Source: Candidatus Woesearchaeota archaeon
GTDB lineage: Archaea; Nanoarchaeota; Nanoarchaeia; Woesearchaeales; CALCXY01
NCBI GenBank assembly: GCA_030751555.1
Contig: JASMFX010000158.1
Coordinates: forward strand, 1 to 5,496
Length of the DNA stretch: 5,496 nucleotides
Direction: 5' to 3'
Shown one piece after another: positions 1 through 5,496 of the stretch (its first letter is position 1; each line of letters opens with the position of its first letter). A model generated the notes under the pieces. That model had not been told where the DNA came from. It ran no database searches and saw only the letters and a list, made by a program, of their open reading frames with translations. The position numbers were made by a program, and so were the translations under genes.

Positions 1-312
1 AATGCCTTGTTGAGGTATTTTATAGGCGATGATGACAAATTAGACACGTTAATCATGTGTAAAAGCACAGAGATTCAACTAGTCACCTCAGACCAGAGTC
101 TCTATGAGGCTTTGGGAAGCATACAGGATAGTGATGGATTCAAGATTCCAAAATTAGTCAAGCTATTAGAGGTAATTGATGTTGTTTCCTATGTCGCAGG
201 CACTAGGGAGCAAAGAAAAATACTGAAAGAGGAGAGAGTAAAGGAACTAAGAACATTCGCACTTAAAACAATAAAAAAAAGTGAAGATCAGAAAACGAAA
301 GAGAGTAATTAA
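1..312 (+). CDS. Short PIN-domain-like protein, 5' end outside window
   Basis: The frame is open to the first base, giving 103 residues here. The TTG codons at 7 and 10 are probably internal, because the upstream codons add N-A to give N-A-L-L-R-Y-F, which resembles the first strand of PIN nucleases (D-x-N-x-L-L-R-Y). Only a few N-terminal residues, including the first catalytic Asp, should then be missing. The segment V-T-S-D-Q-S-L-Y-E-A-L (residues 28-38 of the visible part) matches the second PIN motif, with Glu36 in the position of the conserved acidic residue. After a helix ending in R-V-K-E-L-R-x-x-A-L the protein runs into a charged tail (K-K-S-E-D-Q-K-T-K-E-S-N) and stops, so the later PIN motifs (D-A and T-x-D) are absent. 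It may be a degraded or non-catalytic PIN protein, and the family call is tentative. It lies 28 nt upstream of dnaK on the same strand and could be cotranscribed. Confidence 0.5.
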   Translation, partial: NALLRYFIGDDDKLDTLIMCKSTEIQLVTSDQSLYEALGSIQDSDGFKIPKLVKLLEVIDVVSYVAGTREQRKILKEERVKELRTFALKTIKKSEDQKTKESN

Positions 313-325
313 AAGAGAGTAACTA
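298..325. repeat. 14-bp tandem duplication at the PIN-like gene stop
   Basis: Bases 298-311 (AAAGAGAGTAATTA) are followed directly by 312-325 (AAAGAGAGTAACTA), with one mismatch. The first copy carries the last codons and most of the stop codon of the PIN-like gene. The second copy is leader sequence just upstream of the dnaK Shine-Dalgarno. It looks like a simple slippage duplication. Confidence 0.7.
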
Positions 326-328
326 ATT

Positions 329-333
329 GGAGG
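329..333 (+). promoter_or_regulatory. Strong Shine-Dalgarno of dnaK
   Basis: GGAGG lies 7 nt before the ATG at 341 and fixes the dnaK start. It is the only textbook Shine-Dalgarno in the window. The HD gene and both minus-strand genes have none, and dnaJ has a weaker form. Confidence 0.85.
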
Positions 334-340
334 ACATAAA

Positions 341-2269
341 ATGTCAGAAAAGAAATCAGATAATAAAACAGATAATAAAACAAAGAAAGAAAAAATAATC
401 GGAATAGATCTAGGAACTTCAAACTCAGCTGCAAGTGTATTACAAGCAGGTAAGCCAGTTATTATTCCAAGTTCAGAAGGAACAACTCAGTATGGGAAAG
501 CATTCCCTTCAGTAGTTGGATTTACTAAGGAACATCAGCTATTGGTTGGTGAGCCAGCTAGAAGACAGGCTGTTTCCAATCCAAAAGGCACGATTCTTGC
601 TGCTAAACGAAAGATGGGGACAGATCATAAATACAAGATTAATGATAAGGAGCATACTCCTCAGCAGATAAGTGCTTATATCCTTCAGAAGATTAAGAAG
701 GATGCAGAGGAATTTATTGGAGAAGAGATCAAAAAGACAGTTATTACTGTTCCAGCCTACTTTGATGATAATCAGAGACAGGCAACTAAGGATGCTGGAA
801 CCATAGCAGGATTAGAGGTTGTTAGGATTATTAATGAGCCAACAGCTGCTTCACTTGCTTATGGCCTTGATAAGGTTGACAAGGAACTTAAGATACTAGT
901 ATTTGATTTTGGGGGAGGAACCCTTGATGTTACTGTCATGGAATTTGGTGATGGTGTTTTTGAAGTAAAGAGCACTTCAGGTGACACCCAGCTAGGCGGG
1001 ACTGACATGGACGATGCTTTAATCAACCATATTATTGATGAATTCAAGAAATCTGATGGTTTAAATTTGAATGAAGATGATACTGCAATGCAGAGGATTA
1101 GAGAAGCAGCTGAAAAGGCTAAAATCGAATTGTCTACCACAATGGAGACTGACATAAACCTGCCTTTTATTGCTTCTACTGACGATGGTCCAAAAAATCT
1201 TGCTATGAAGCTAACTAGGGCAAAACTAGAGCAATTAGTTGGAGATATTATTGAAAAATGTAGACATCCTACTGAACAGGCATTGAAAGATGCTGGTATT
1301 GATGTAAAAGACATAGATAAGATTATTTTAGTAGGTGGTCCTACTAGGATGCCTGCTGTGAAGAAATTTGTAGAGGATATTGTTGGAAAAAAAGCAGAGA
1401 GAGGGATTGATCCTATGGAATGTGTTGCTCAGGGAGCTGCAATTCAAGGCGGAGTTTTAGCAGGCGAGGTAAAAGATATTCTTCTGCTTGATGTGACCCC
1501 TCTTACTCTAGGCATTGAGACTCTTGGTGGAGTAACTACTGAGCTCATTGCTAGGAATACGACTATTCCATCAAAGAAGAGCAAGGTATTTTCAACTGCT
1601 GCTGATAATCAGCTAGCTGTTACTATCCATGTGTTGCAGGGCGAGAGGCCTATGGCAACTGACAACAAGAGTCTTGGAAACTTTGATTTAGTGGGCATAC
1701 CGCCTGCACCTCGAGGAGTTCCTCAAATTGAGGTTACGTTTGACATTGATGCCAATGGAATAGTCCATGTTACTGCTAAGGATTTGGGAACAAAGAAAGA
1801 GCAGAGCATTAAAATTACTGCTTCCCATAAACTTGAGGATACTGAAGTTGAAAAGATGAAGAAGGAGGCAGAGGAGCATGCTGATGAAGACAAAAAAAGA
1901 AAAGAAGAGATAGAAACCATAAATCAGGCTGATGCTCTTGTTTTTAGTTCTGAGAAGCTCTTTAAGGACTTTGAAGGAAAGGTTGACAAAAAGGAATTAG
2001 AGACTGTCAAAGGCAAAATTATGGAGCTCAAAGAACTCTTAAAACCTGAGAAGAAAGACTCTACTGCTATTAAGAAAAAAATGGATGAAGTGAATGAGAT
2101 TGTCCAAAAAATGTCAACTGAGATGTATCAGAAAGTGGCTGAAGAGCAGGCAAAACAACAGCAAGCTCAAGGGGCTGGTGCAAAGCCAGGCGCTAAAGAC
2201 TCAGATGAGAAAGTAGTTGATGCTGAAGTTGTTGATGAGAAAAAAGACAAGAAGGGTAAGAAAAAGTAA
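341..2269 (+). CDS. dnaK: Molecular chaperone DnaK (Hsp70)
   Basis: This is a 642-residue cytosolic ATP-dependent chaperone that binds exposed hydrophobic segments of client proteins in cycles driven by DnaJ. The ATPase domain spans about 18-380: [10 protein letters not shown] phosphate-1 loop (20-29), [13 protein letters not shown] (137-149), [10 protein letters not shown] (188-197) and the adenosine motif V-G-G-P-T-R-M-P (331-338). The interdomain linker [14 protein letters not shown] is at 381-394, followed by the substrate-binding beta domain (about 395-500) and a helical lid (about 500-605). After A-A-K-R-K-M-G-T-D the sequence lacks the roughly 24-residue ATPase-domain insert of Gram-negative DnaK, so it is the short form known from Gram-positive bacteria and archaea. 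The first 17 residues are a Lys/Asn/Asp-rich extension containing a D-N-K-T repeat. The C-terminus is Lys-rich rather than the usual acidic EEVxxD-like end. The start is set by GGAGG 7 nt upstream. It leads a dnaK-HD-dnaJ cluster with no adjacent grpE. Confidence 0.98.
   Translation: MSEKKSDNKTDNKTKKEKIIGIDLGTSNSAASVLQAGKPVIIPSSEGTTQYGKAFPSVVGFTKEHQLLVGEPARRQAVSNPKGTILAAKRKMGTDHKYKINDKEHTPQQISAYILQKIKKDAEEFIGEEIKKTVITVPAYFDDNQRQATKDAGTIAGLEVVRIINEPTAASLAYGLDKVDKELKILVFDFGGGTLDVTVMEFGDGVFEVKSTSGDTQLGGTDMDDALINHIIDEFKKSDGLNLNEDDTAMQRIREAAEKAKIELSTTMETDINLPFIASTDDGPKNLAMKLTRAKLEQLVGDIIEKCRHPTEQALKDAGIDVKDIDKIILVGGPTRMPAVKKFVEDIVGKKAERGIDPMECVAQGAAIQGGVLAGEVKDILLLDVTPLTLGIETLGGVTTELIARNTTIPSKKSKVFSTAADNQLAVTIHVLQGERPMATDNKSLGNFDLVGIPPAPRGVPQIEVTFDIDANGIVHVTAKDLGTKKEQSIKITASHKLEDTEVEKMKKEAEEHADEDKKRKEEIETINQADALVFSSEKLFKDFEGKVDKKELETVKGKIMELKELLKPEKKDSTAIKKKMDEVNEIVQKMSTEMYQKVAEEQAKQQQAQGAGAKPGAKDSDEKVVDAEVVDEKKDKKGKKK
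357..380 (+). repeat. Exact 12-bp tandem repeat in dnaK 5' end
   Basis: CAGATAATAAAA occurs twice back to back (357-368 and 369-380) and encodes the S-D-N-K-T-D-N-K-T stretch of the DnaK N-terminal extension. The 12-bp unit keeps the reading frame. Exact identity suggests a recent slippage event in the poorly constrained tail before the ATPase domain. Confidence 0.8.
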
Positions 2270-2287
2270 TTTTCTTATTTTTTTCCT
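2270..2287 (+). terminator. T-rich intergenic tract, possible partial terminator
   Basis: The 18 nt between the dnaK stop and the HD gene ATG are nearly all pyrimidine on the + strand (T4, then a T7 run). Archaeal RNA polymerase terminates at T-rich non-template tracts without needing a hairpin. This could release some transcripts after dnaK, giving more DnaK than HD protein and DnaJ. That function is inferred. The same tract leaves no room for a Shine-Dalgarno before the HD gene. Confidence 0.4.
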
Positions 2288-2896
2288 ATGAAACTACCAA
2301 CCAAACAAGAGTGCTATAACCTTTTGAAGAAATACAAGGCTCCTCAGAACATAATCAAACATCTTGAGGCAGTTACTAGGGTAGCTGTTGCGATCGGGAA
2401 GGCTCTTCAGGAAAAAGGGGAAGATGTTGATTCTGATGTTTTGGAGCGAGCTGGTTTGCTGCATGACTTGGTAAAATTTATTGATTTTGATAATTATGAT
2501 AGATTTTCTGACCCTGAAGTGGTTGATTTCTATGAAGAGATAAAGAAAAAATATGGCCAGCACAATCATGTAAAGGCTTCAGCTGAATTAGTTGCAGAGG
2601 AGGGCTATCCTGAGCTTAGCAAAGTAATGGAACGTCATGGATTCATGTGTATTGACACTGAGGAGGGGCCGAAAACATGGGAGCAAAAGATTCTTAACTA
2701 TGCAGATAAACGAGTGAAGCATAGCACTATTGTTAGTCTAAAGGATCGATTTGAGGATTTACATAAAAGATATGGTCCTCAAAACACTCCTGATTATGAT
2801 GTTGACCTTAGAGATGACAAGGAAAAAGCATTTTTTGCCTTGGAAGAGGAATTGTTTTCAAAAATTGACTTAAAACCCGGGGATCTCAATGACTGA
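2288..2896 (+). CDS. HD-domain metal-dependent phosphohydrolase
   Basis: This is a 202-residue soluble protein with the full HD-superfamily metal-ligand series: His25 (in [10 protein letters not shown]), the His59-Asp60 doublet (L-L-H-D-L-V-K), His92/His94 (Q-H-N-H-V-K-A), His117 (E-R-H-G-F) and Asp140 (Y-A-D-K-R-V-K-H). The five-histidine layout suggests a two-metal site and an active hydrolase. HD enzymes cleave nucleotides, nucleic acids or other phosphoesters, and the substrate cannot be read from the sequence. D-K-R-V-x-H after the last Asp is a common ending of small HD hydrolases. The gene is 18 nt after dnaK, in the same frame as dnaK, and overlaps dnaJ by 8 nt, so it belongs to the chaperone cluster and occupies a place where grpE is often found. 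No Shine-Dalgarno precedes the ATG, so translation probably depends on reinitiation after dnaK. There is no signal peptide or membrane segment. Confidence 0.88.
   Translation: MKLPTKQECYNLLKKYKAPQNIIKHLEAVTRVAVAIGKALQEKGEDVDSDVLERAGLLHDLVKFIDFDNYDRFSDPEVVDFYEEIKKKYGQHNHVKASAELVAEEGYPELSKVMERHGFMCIDTEEGPKTWEQKILNYADKRVKHSTIVSLKDRFEDLHKRYGPQNTPDYDVDLRDDKEKAFFALEEELFSKIDLKPGDLND
2879..2885 (+). promoter_or_regulatory. Shine-Dalgarno-like site of dnaJ inside the HD gene
   Basis: GGGGATC lies 3 nt before the dnaJ ATG and matches the 3' half of the archaeal Shine-Dalgarno (GGTGATC) with one mismatch. Together with the 8-nt overlap of the HD gene it supports the ATG at 2889 and translational coupling. 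Confidence 0.45.
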
Positions 2897-4004
2897 TAAG
2901 GATTATTATGAAATTTTGGGAGTTAAGAAGGATTCTTCTAAAGAGGAGATTAAAAAGGCCTATAAGAAGATGGCAAAGAAGTTACATCCTGATATTAACA
3001 AGGATGATCCTGAGGCTTCTGAGAAGTTTAAAGAAATCAATGAAGCTGCTAGTGTTTTAGGCGATGACCAAAAAAGACAGCAGTATGATCAGTATGGTAA
3101 GACCGCAGAGCAGTTTGGAGGCTCTGACATGGGAGGCTTTGACTTTTCAGATTTTATGAGTGGAGGAGGCTTTGATTTTGGAGATATCTTTGACACTTTT
3201 TTTGGTGGAGGCGGCGTAAGAAGGGCTAGAGGAGATACTCGAAGAAGAGGTGCTTCTCTAAGATTTGACCTTGAGGTTAGTCTTGAAGAGGTGTCTACTG
3301 GAGTAGACAAAAAAATAGTTATCCCTAAATTAGAATCTTGTAAGGTTTGTAAGGGATTAGGCGTGGAGAATAAGTCTGATTTAGAAGAGTGCGGAGTTTG
3401 CAAAGGAAGTGGATACGAACGAAGGGTTCGTAGGACTCCATTTGGCATGTTTTCTACAACTACTGGTTGTTCAACCTGTGGTGGTGAGGGGCAGATCATA
3501 AAAAAGCCTTGCCATGAATGTAGTGGAACAGGAAGGGTTGAAGTAAGAAAAGATCTAGAGATTAAGATTCCGGCAGGTGTTGAGACTGGGATGAAATTAA
3601 GAGTTGCTAATGAGGGAGAGGCAGGAGCTAAAGGCGGCCCTCCTGGTGATTTATTTATTGTTGTCCATGTTGCTGACCATGAATTATTTGAGCGTGATGG
3701 CGAGGATTTGAATATTGATGTTCCAATTAGTTTTACACAGGCAGCTTTGGGAGATGAGGTAAAAGTGCCCACTCTAGAGGGTTCAGCTAATCTAAAAATA
3801 CCTGCTGGTACTCAGACTGATACTATTTTTAGGATGAGGGGAAAGGGCTTGCCTTCTCTACAGGGCTATGGAAAAGGCTCTCAAAATGTTAAGGTTATTA
3901 TTAAGGTTCCTGATAAGCTAAGTAGAAAAGAGAAGGAATTGATTAAAGACTTAGATAAAGAGTTTAGAAAGAAAAAAGGTTTTCTAGAGAAGTTATTTGG
4001 CTGA
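2889..4004 (+). CDS. dnaJ: Co-chaperone DnaJ (Hsp40, type I/A)
   Basis: This 371-residue cytosolic J protein delivers clients to DnaK and stimulates its ATPase. All four type I parts are present. The J domain (about 4-67) carries the H-P-D triad at 33-35. The Gly/Phe-rich linker spans about 70-115. The zinc-binding domain has four C-x-x-C-x-G-x-G repeats with cysteines at 151/154, 168/171, 194/197 and 208/211. The C-terminal client-binding region is about 218-350 ([22 protein letters not shown]). The segment between zinc repeats 2 and 3 ([11 protein letters not shown]) is about four residues longer than in E. coli. The length is normal for the family and nothing is broken. The gene starts 8 nt inside the upstream HD gene and its stop codon touches the stop codon of the convergent minus-strand gene. 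It is the functional partner of the DnaK encoded two genes upstream. Confidence 0.98.
   Translation: MTDKDYYEILGVKKDSSKEEIKKAYKKMAKKLHPDINKDDPEASEKFKEINEAASVLGDDQKRQQYDQYGKTAEQFGGSDMGGFDFSDFMSGGGFDFGDIFDTFFGGGGVRRARGDTRRRGASLRFDLEVSLEEVSTGVDKKIVIPKLESCKVCKGLGVENKSDLEECGVCKGSGYERRVRRTPFGMFSTTTGCSTCGGEGQIIKKPCHECSGTGRVEVRKDLEIKIPAGVETGMKLRVANEGEAGAKGGPPGDLFIVVHVADHELFERDGEDLNIDVPISFTQAALGDEVKVPTLEGSANLKIPAGTQTDTIFRMRGKGLPSLQGYGKGSQNVKVIIKVPDKLSRKEKELIKDLDKEFRKKKGFLEKLFG
3972..3977 (-). terminator. T6 tract, candidate terminator for the minus-strand protease-like gene
   Basis: Six consecutive A on the + strand read as T6 on the minus strand, 28 nt past the stop codon of the protease-like gene and inside the 3' end of dnaJ. 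There is no intergenic space, so any terminator for that gene must lie within dnaJ. T-tract termination is typical of archaea. The assignment rests on position and composition only. Confidence 0.35.
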
Positions 4005-4835
4005 TTAATCTGGTGAGAATGCAGGGCTTTTTTCATATTGGGTTTGGCAGTCTCTGCAGTATTTTAATCCTCTATTATCCATAGCAAGGTTTACCCAGTC
4101 TAGTCTACTTGTTGGTATTGACATGATGCAATCCTCTGGTGAGACAATGTCTGGATCGTGGTCTTCTTTGATACCTGCAAACCCGTGTGAGATTAATTCA
4201 TGATCTACCATGACCATTGCGTAGGCAAGCTGTTGCTCTGGAGTGTAATTTTCAACAAGTTTCATTGGGAAGAATATTGCTTGGTTTCCAGTGTCCTCGC
4301 TTTCTGTGTTCATTATAGGCATATGGACTCCCTCTGCTTTGAAACCCCTTCCAGCAAGGTAGGGCAGTGGCTTTTCAGCTGTACCTAGTTCTGGCGCAAT
4401 GACATTATGATTGAAAAGTACTTCAATAACATTAGGGAACCCAAATTTCTCTGCATGGTTCTTGATTATGTTTATATAATTGTAGGCAAAATCAATACCT
4501 TGATCAGCAATACCTTTCCGTATTGCAGAAACATAGACCTCAATAGGATCTTTATCTTCTTTTAGAGCTTGATAGATCCAAGGTTCGTTTTCTTTGGCAT
4601 GTTTTAGAACATCATCTAACTTGAGATAATGTTGTATCTCTAGGTACCTTCTTCTGAATATCTTTTCTTCAAACCTTTCAGTAGACTCTTCAGTAGCAAC
4701 TTTTCTCTCAGGTTTTGTTAGCTCTACAATATTATGAGAATCCCACTTAATTGGGCTTTGTCTAAGTCTACGAATTATCTGGGTAACTACTGCATTATTT
4801 GGTTCATCTGTTAGGACTACAAAATCAACTGGCAT
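4005..4835 (-). CDS. Probable divergent archaemetzincin-like zinc protease
   Basis: This is a 276-residue protein with no signal peptide or membrane segment, so probably cytosolic. Residues 207-263 resemble the metal site of archaemetzincins (peptidase M54; family pattern HExxHxxGxxHC-x4-CxM ... CxxC). Seen here are D-H-E-L-I-S-H-G-F-A-G (211-221, possible ligands His212 and His217, catalytic Glu213), a possible third ligand His226, C-I-M (236-238, like the Cys-x-Met turn) and C-R-D-C (260-263). Two features differ. The helix motif is HExxxH, one residue longer than HExxH. The stretch from it to C-x-M is also longer than in the family. HExxxH occurs in active dipeptidyl peptidase III (M49), so activity is not excluded. 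The N-terminal part (1-180) matches nothing I recognise, and M54 proteins are usually shorter, near 180 residues. The ATG at 4835 is chosen because a TATA box lies 26 nt upstream, implying a leaderless mRNA. The gene converges on dnaJ with zero spacing. A heat-shock or protein-quality role is only suggested by this position. Confidence 0.6.
   Translation of the reverse strand: MPVDFVVLTDEPNNAVVTQIIRRLRQSPIKWDSHNIVELTKPERKVATEESTERFEEKIFRRRYLEIQHYLKLDDVLKHAKENEPWIYQALKEDKDPIEVYVSAIRKGIADQGIDFAYNYINIIKNHAEKFGFPNVIEVLFNHNVIAPELGTAEKPLPYLAGRGFKAEGVHMPIMNTESEDTGNQAIFFPMKLVENYTPEQQLAYAMVMVDHELISHGFAGIKEDHDPDIVSPEDCIMSIPTSRLDWVNLAMDNRGLKYCRDCQTQYEKSPAFSPD
4028..4033 (+). terminator. T6 tract, candidate terminator for dnaJ
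   Basis: Six T on the + strand begin 24 nt after the dnaJ stop codon, inside the 3' end of the convergent protease-like gene. The tract is the first T run after dnaJ and mirrors the one serving the opposite strand, so the two transcripts would overlap by roughly 60 nt. The call rests on position and composition only. Confidence 0.35.
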
Positions 4836-4857
4836 GAGGTATGGGAATTGTTTAGCC

Positions 4858-4865
4858 TTTATAAA
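4858..4865 (-). promoter_or_regulatory. TATA box of the protease-like gene (leaderless promoter)
   Basis: TTTATAAA, preceded on the minus strand by an A-rich BRE-like stretch (CCAAAAT), is centred about 26 nt from the A of the ATG at 4835. Archaeal TBP/TFB promoters place the TATA centre about 26 nt before the transcription start, so the mRNA should begin at or within a base of the start codon. No Shine-Dalgarno is seen before the ATG, which agrees. Confidence 0.75.
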
Positions 4866-4879
4866 TTTTGGCTAATTTA

Positions 4880-4921
4880 TTGAGAACTTTGATTAACTAT
4901 CAAAAATGTCAAAGTTCTCAA
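4880..4921. repeat. Inverted repeat 1 (13-bp perfect arms, 16-nt loop)
   Basis: TTGAGAACTTTGA (4880-4892) is the exact reverse complement of TCAAAGTTCTCAA (4909-4921). A second, shorter pairing is possible with the same left arm: TTTGAT (4888-4893) with ATCAAA (4899-4904). It lies about 15 nt upstream of the protease-like gene's TATA box and downstream of the cysteine-rich gene. It may be an operator, a 3'-end stem-loop or part of a small repeated element. It does not match the bacterial CIRCE heat-shock element. Confidence 0.85.
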
Positions 4922-4925
4922 AGAG

Positions 4926-4967
4926 AGCTTTGAATAATTATTCATAAAATGAGGGTTATTCAAAGCT
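4926..4967. repeat. Inverted repeat 2 (12-bp perfect arms, 18-nt loop)
   Basis: AGCTTTGAATAA (4926-4937) is the exact reverse complement of TTATTCAAAGCT (4956-4967). The left arm also takes part in a perfect 14-bp palindrome TGAATAATTATTCA (4931-4944), so two pairings compete. Bases 4923-4951 are a diverged copy of 4882-4908 in inverted repeat 1 (three substitutions and two single-base gaps), which shows the two structures arose by duplication. Confidence 0.85.
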
Positions 4968-4991
4968 ATCTATCACTGAGAAAGAACTAAT

Positions 4992-5396
4992 TTAACATGA
5001 GCCTCTTAGACAGCATCTTCCTTGTCTGCAATGGTATGCATCACCAAACTCTGCCCTACAAGAATATGCTGTTTTAAGGAGTTTATCTCCATCGCAGGAG
5101 TATTCATTTAATCTAGTATCTTTACAATGGTCAGAGTAATCCCTTGATGCACCAGCCCTGTTGAAGATGTTTGCATAGCCTGCTTCCATGAGATCTCTTC
5201 CACCATCTGAGTCAGTGCAGGACTCAACAAGGATTGAAAAAACTTGGGAAGCATGGCCTGTTACACCATAATCTGCACTATCTAAGGCCACTACTAAAAC
5301 TGCAAGAACCAGTGTAACTGCTAGAATAGATCTGAATTGATGCTTTTCATTCTTCCACTTAACCTTTTTGATGTGGGATAGTATCTTCTTTACCAT
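4992..5396 (-). CDS. Membrane-anchored cysteine-rich surface protein, DPANN-type
   Basis: This is a 134-residue protein of unknown function. A Lys/His-rich cytosolic start (1-20) is followed by one hydrophobic segment (about 22-38, S-I-L-A-V-T-L-V-L-A-V-L-V-V-A-L), acting as an uncleaved anchor or signal, and then a small outward-facing domain. That domain holds all eight cysteines (60, 91, 101, 113, 123, 128, 129, 134), enough for four disulfides and consistent with an extracytoplasmic location. It starts with C-T-D-S-D-G-G-R-D and continues with D-H-C-K-D-T-R-L-N-E-Y-S-C-D-G, a pattern I recognise from many uncharacterised DPANN surface proteins ('DSDGG ... LxEYxC'). This recognition is from memory, and no enzymatic motif is visible. 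The ATG at 5396 is supported by a TATA box centred about 27 nt upstream. It is transcribed in the same direction as the downstream protease-like gene but is separated from it by 156 nt with that gene's own promoter, so they are probably independent units. Confidence 0.8.
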   Translation of the reverse strand: MVKKILSHIKKVKWKNEKHQFRSILAVTLVLAVLVVALDSADYGVTGHASQVFSILVESCTDSDGGRDLMEAGYANIFNRAGASRDYSDHCKDTRLNEYSCDGDKLLKTAYSCRAEFGDAYHCRQGRCCLRGSC

Positions 5397-5419
5397 TAAA
5401 GTCTATTTGGAATTATGAG

Positions 5420-5427
5420 TATTTAAA
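5420..5427 (-). promoter_or_regulatory. TATA box of the cysteine-rich protein gene (leaderless promoter)
   Basis: On the minus strand TTTAAATA follows an A-rich BRE-like CAAAACA and is centred about 27 nt from the A of the ATG at 5396. Transcription should therefore start at or one base before the ATG. No Shine-Dalgarno precedes this start, as for the other minus-strand gene. The remaining bases to the window end (5428-5496) are AT-rich and show no other feature I can support. Confidence 0.7.
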
Positions 5428-5496
5428 TGTTTTGTTAAGTTGTAAGTATTGTTCAATTCGATAATCTGTTCACACTTTTAATATTCTTCTAATTTT

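Noticed and set aside
7..9. TTG as the start of the PIN-like gene
   Set aside because: The frame is open to base 1 and the preceding codons extend the PIN-like first strand, so the true start is outside the window.
261..277. Possible TATA box for dnaK (CTTAAAACAATAAAA)
   Set aside because: The AT-rich stretch is a poor match to a TATA box, lies within Lys codons of the upstream gene and cannot be told from background. Cotranscription with the upstream gene is as likely.
859..1314. Long open frame on the minus strand opposite dnaK
   Set aside because: It lies wholly inside the strongly conserved dnaK coding sequence, has no promoter or ribosome site, and its product shows no recognisable domain.
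2288..2896. GrpE as the gene between dnaK and dnaJ
   Set aside because: The protein has the complete HD-domain His/Asp ligand series and lacks the long coiled coil and beta domain of GrpE.
3089..3772. 227-codon open frame on the minus strand opposite dnaJ
   Set aside because: It is the mirror of dnaJ codons (Ser/Pro-rich from Gly/Lys-rich sequence), has no recognisable domain and no upstream signals.
4200..4388. 62-codon plus-strand frame inside the protease-like gene
   Set aside because: It sits within a better supported gene with its own promoter and has no ribosome site or recognisable product.
4880..4967. CRISPR-like or CIRCE heat-shock element
   Set aside because: There are only two diverged copies with no spacer pattern, and the arms do not resemble the CIRCE TTAGCACTC inverted repeat.

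Overview
The window looks like part of a DPANN-type archaeal chromosome (Woesearchaeota/Pacearchaeota-like). This placement is an inference from four observations: low GC with AGA/AGG-rich arginine usage; archaeal TATA boxes about 26 nt upstream of start codons that lack Shine-Dalgarno sequences; a bacterial-style DnaK/DnaJ pair of the short-NBD form; and a small membrane-anchored protein with the 'C-x-DSDGG ... LxEYxC ... C' cysteine pattern that I associate with DPANN surface proteins. I see no rRNA, tRNA, CRISPR array, insertion sequence or other mobile element.

Plus strand, 1-4004: the 3' part of a short PIN-like gene (cut by the window start), then dnaK (341-2269), an HD-domain hydrolase gene (2288-2896) and dnaJ (2889-4004). 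The genes are packed like one operon: 28 nt, 18 nt and an 8-nt overlap. DnaK and DnaJ form an ATP-driven chaperone pair. The third usual partner, GrpE, is not in the window, and an HD-domain protein sits between dnaK and dnaJ instead. A T-rich tract between dnaK and the HD gene may lower downstream expression.

Minus strand, 4005-5396: a 276-residue protein that looks like a divergent archaemetzincin-type zinc protease. It has C-x-M and C-x-x-C motifs, but an expanded HExxxH in place of HExxH. Its stop codon abuts the dnaJ stop codon with no gap. Further upstream lies the cysteine-rich membrane-anchored protein (4992-5396). Both minus-strand genes have a TATA box placed so that transcription should begin at, or one base before, the ATG, which implies leaderless mRNAs.

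The 156-nt space between the two minus-strand genes holds the most unusual non-coding structure here: two neighbouring perfect inverted repeats (13 bp and 12 bp arms) whose left halves are diverged copies of each other. One base difference between the copies is matched by a compensating change in the opposite arm. They lie just upstream of the protease-like gene's TATA box and downstream of the cysteine-rich gene, so they could be regulator sites, 3'-end structures or a small repeated element.
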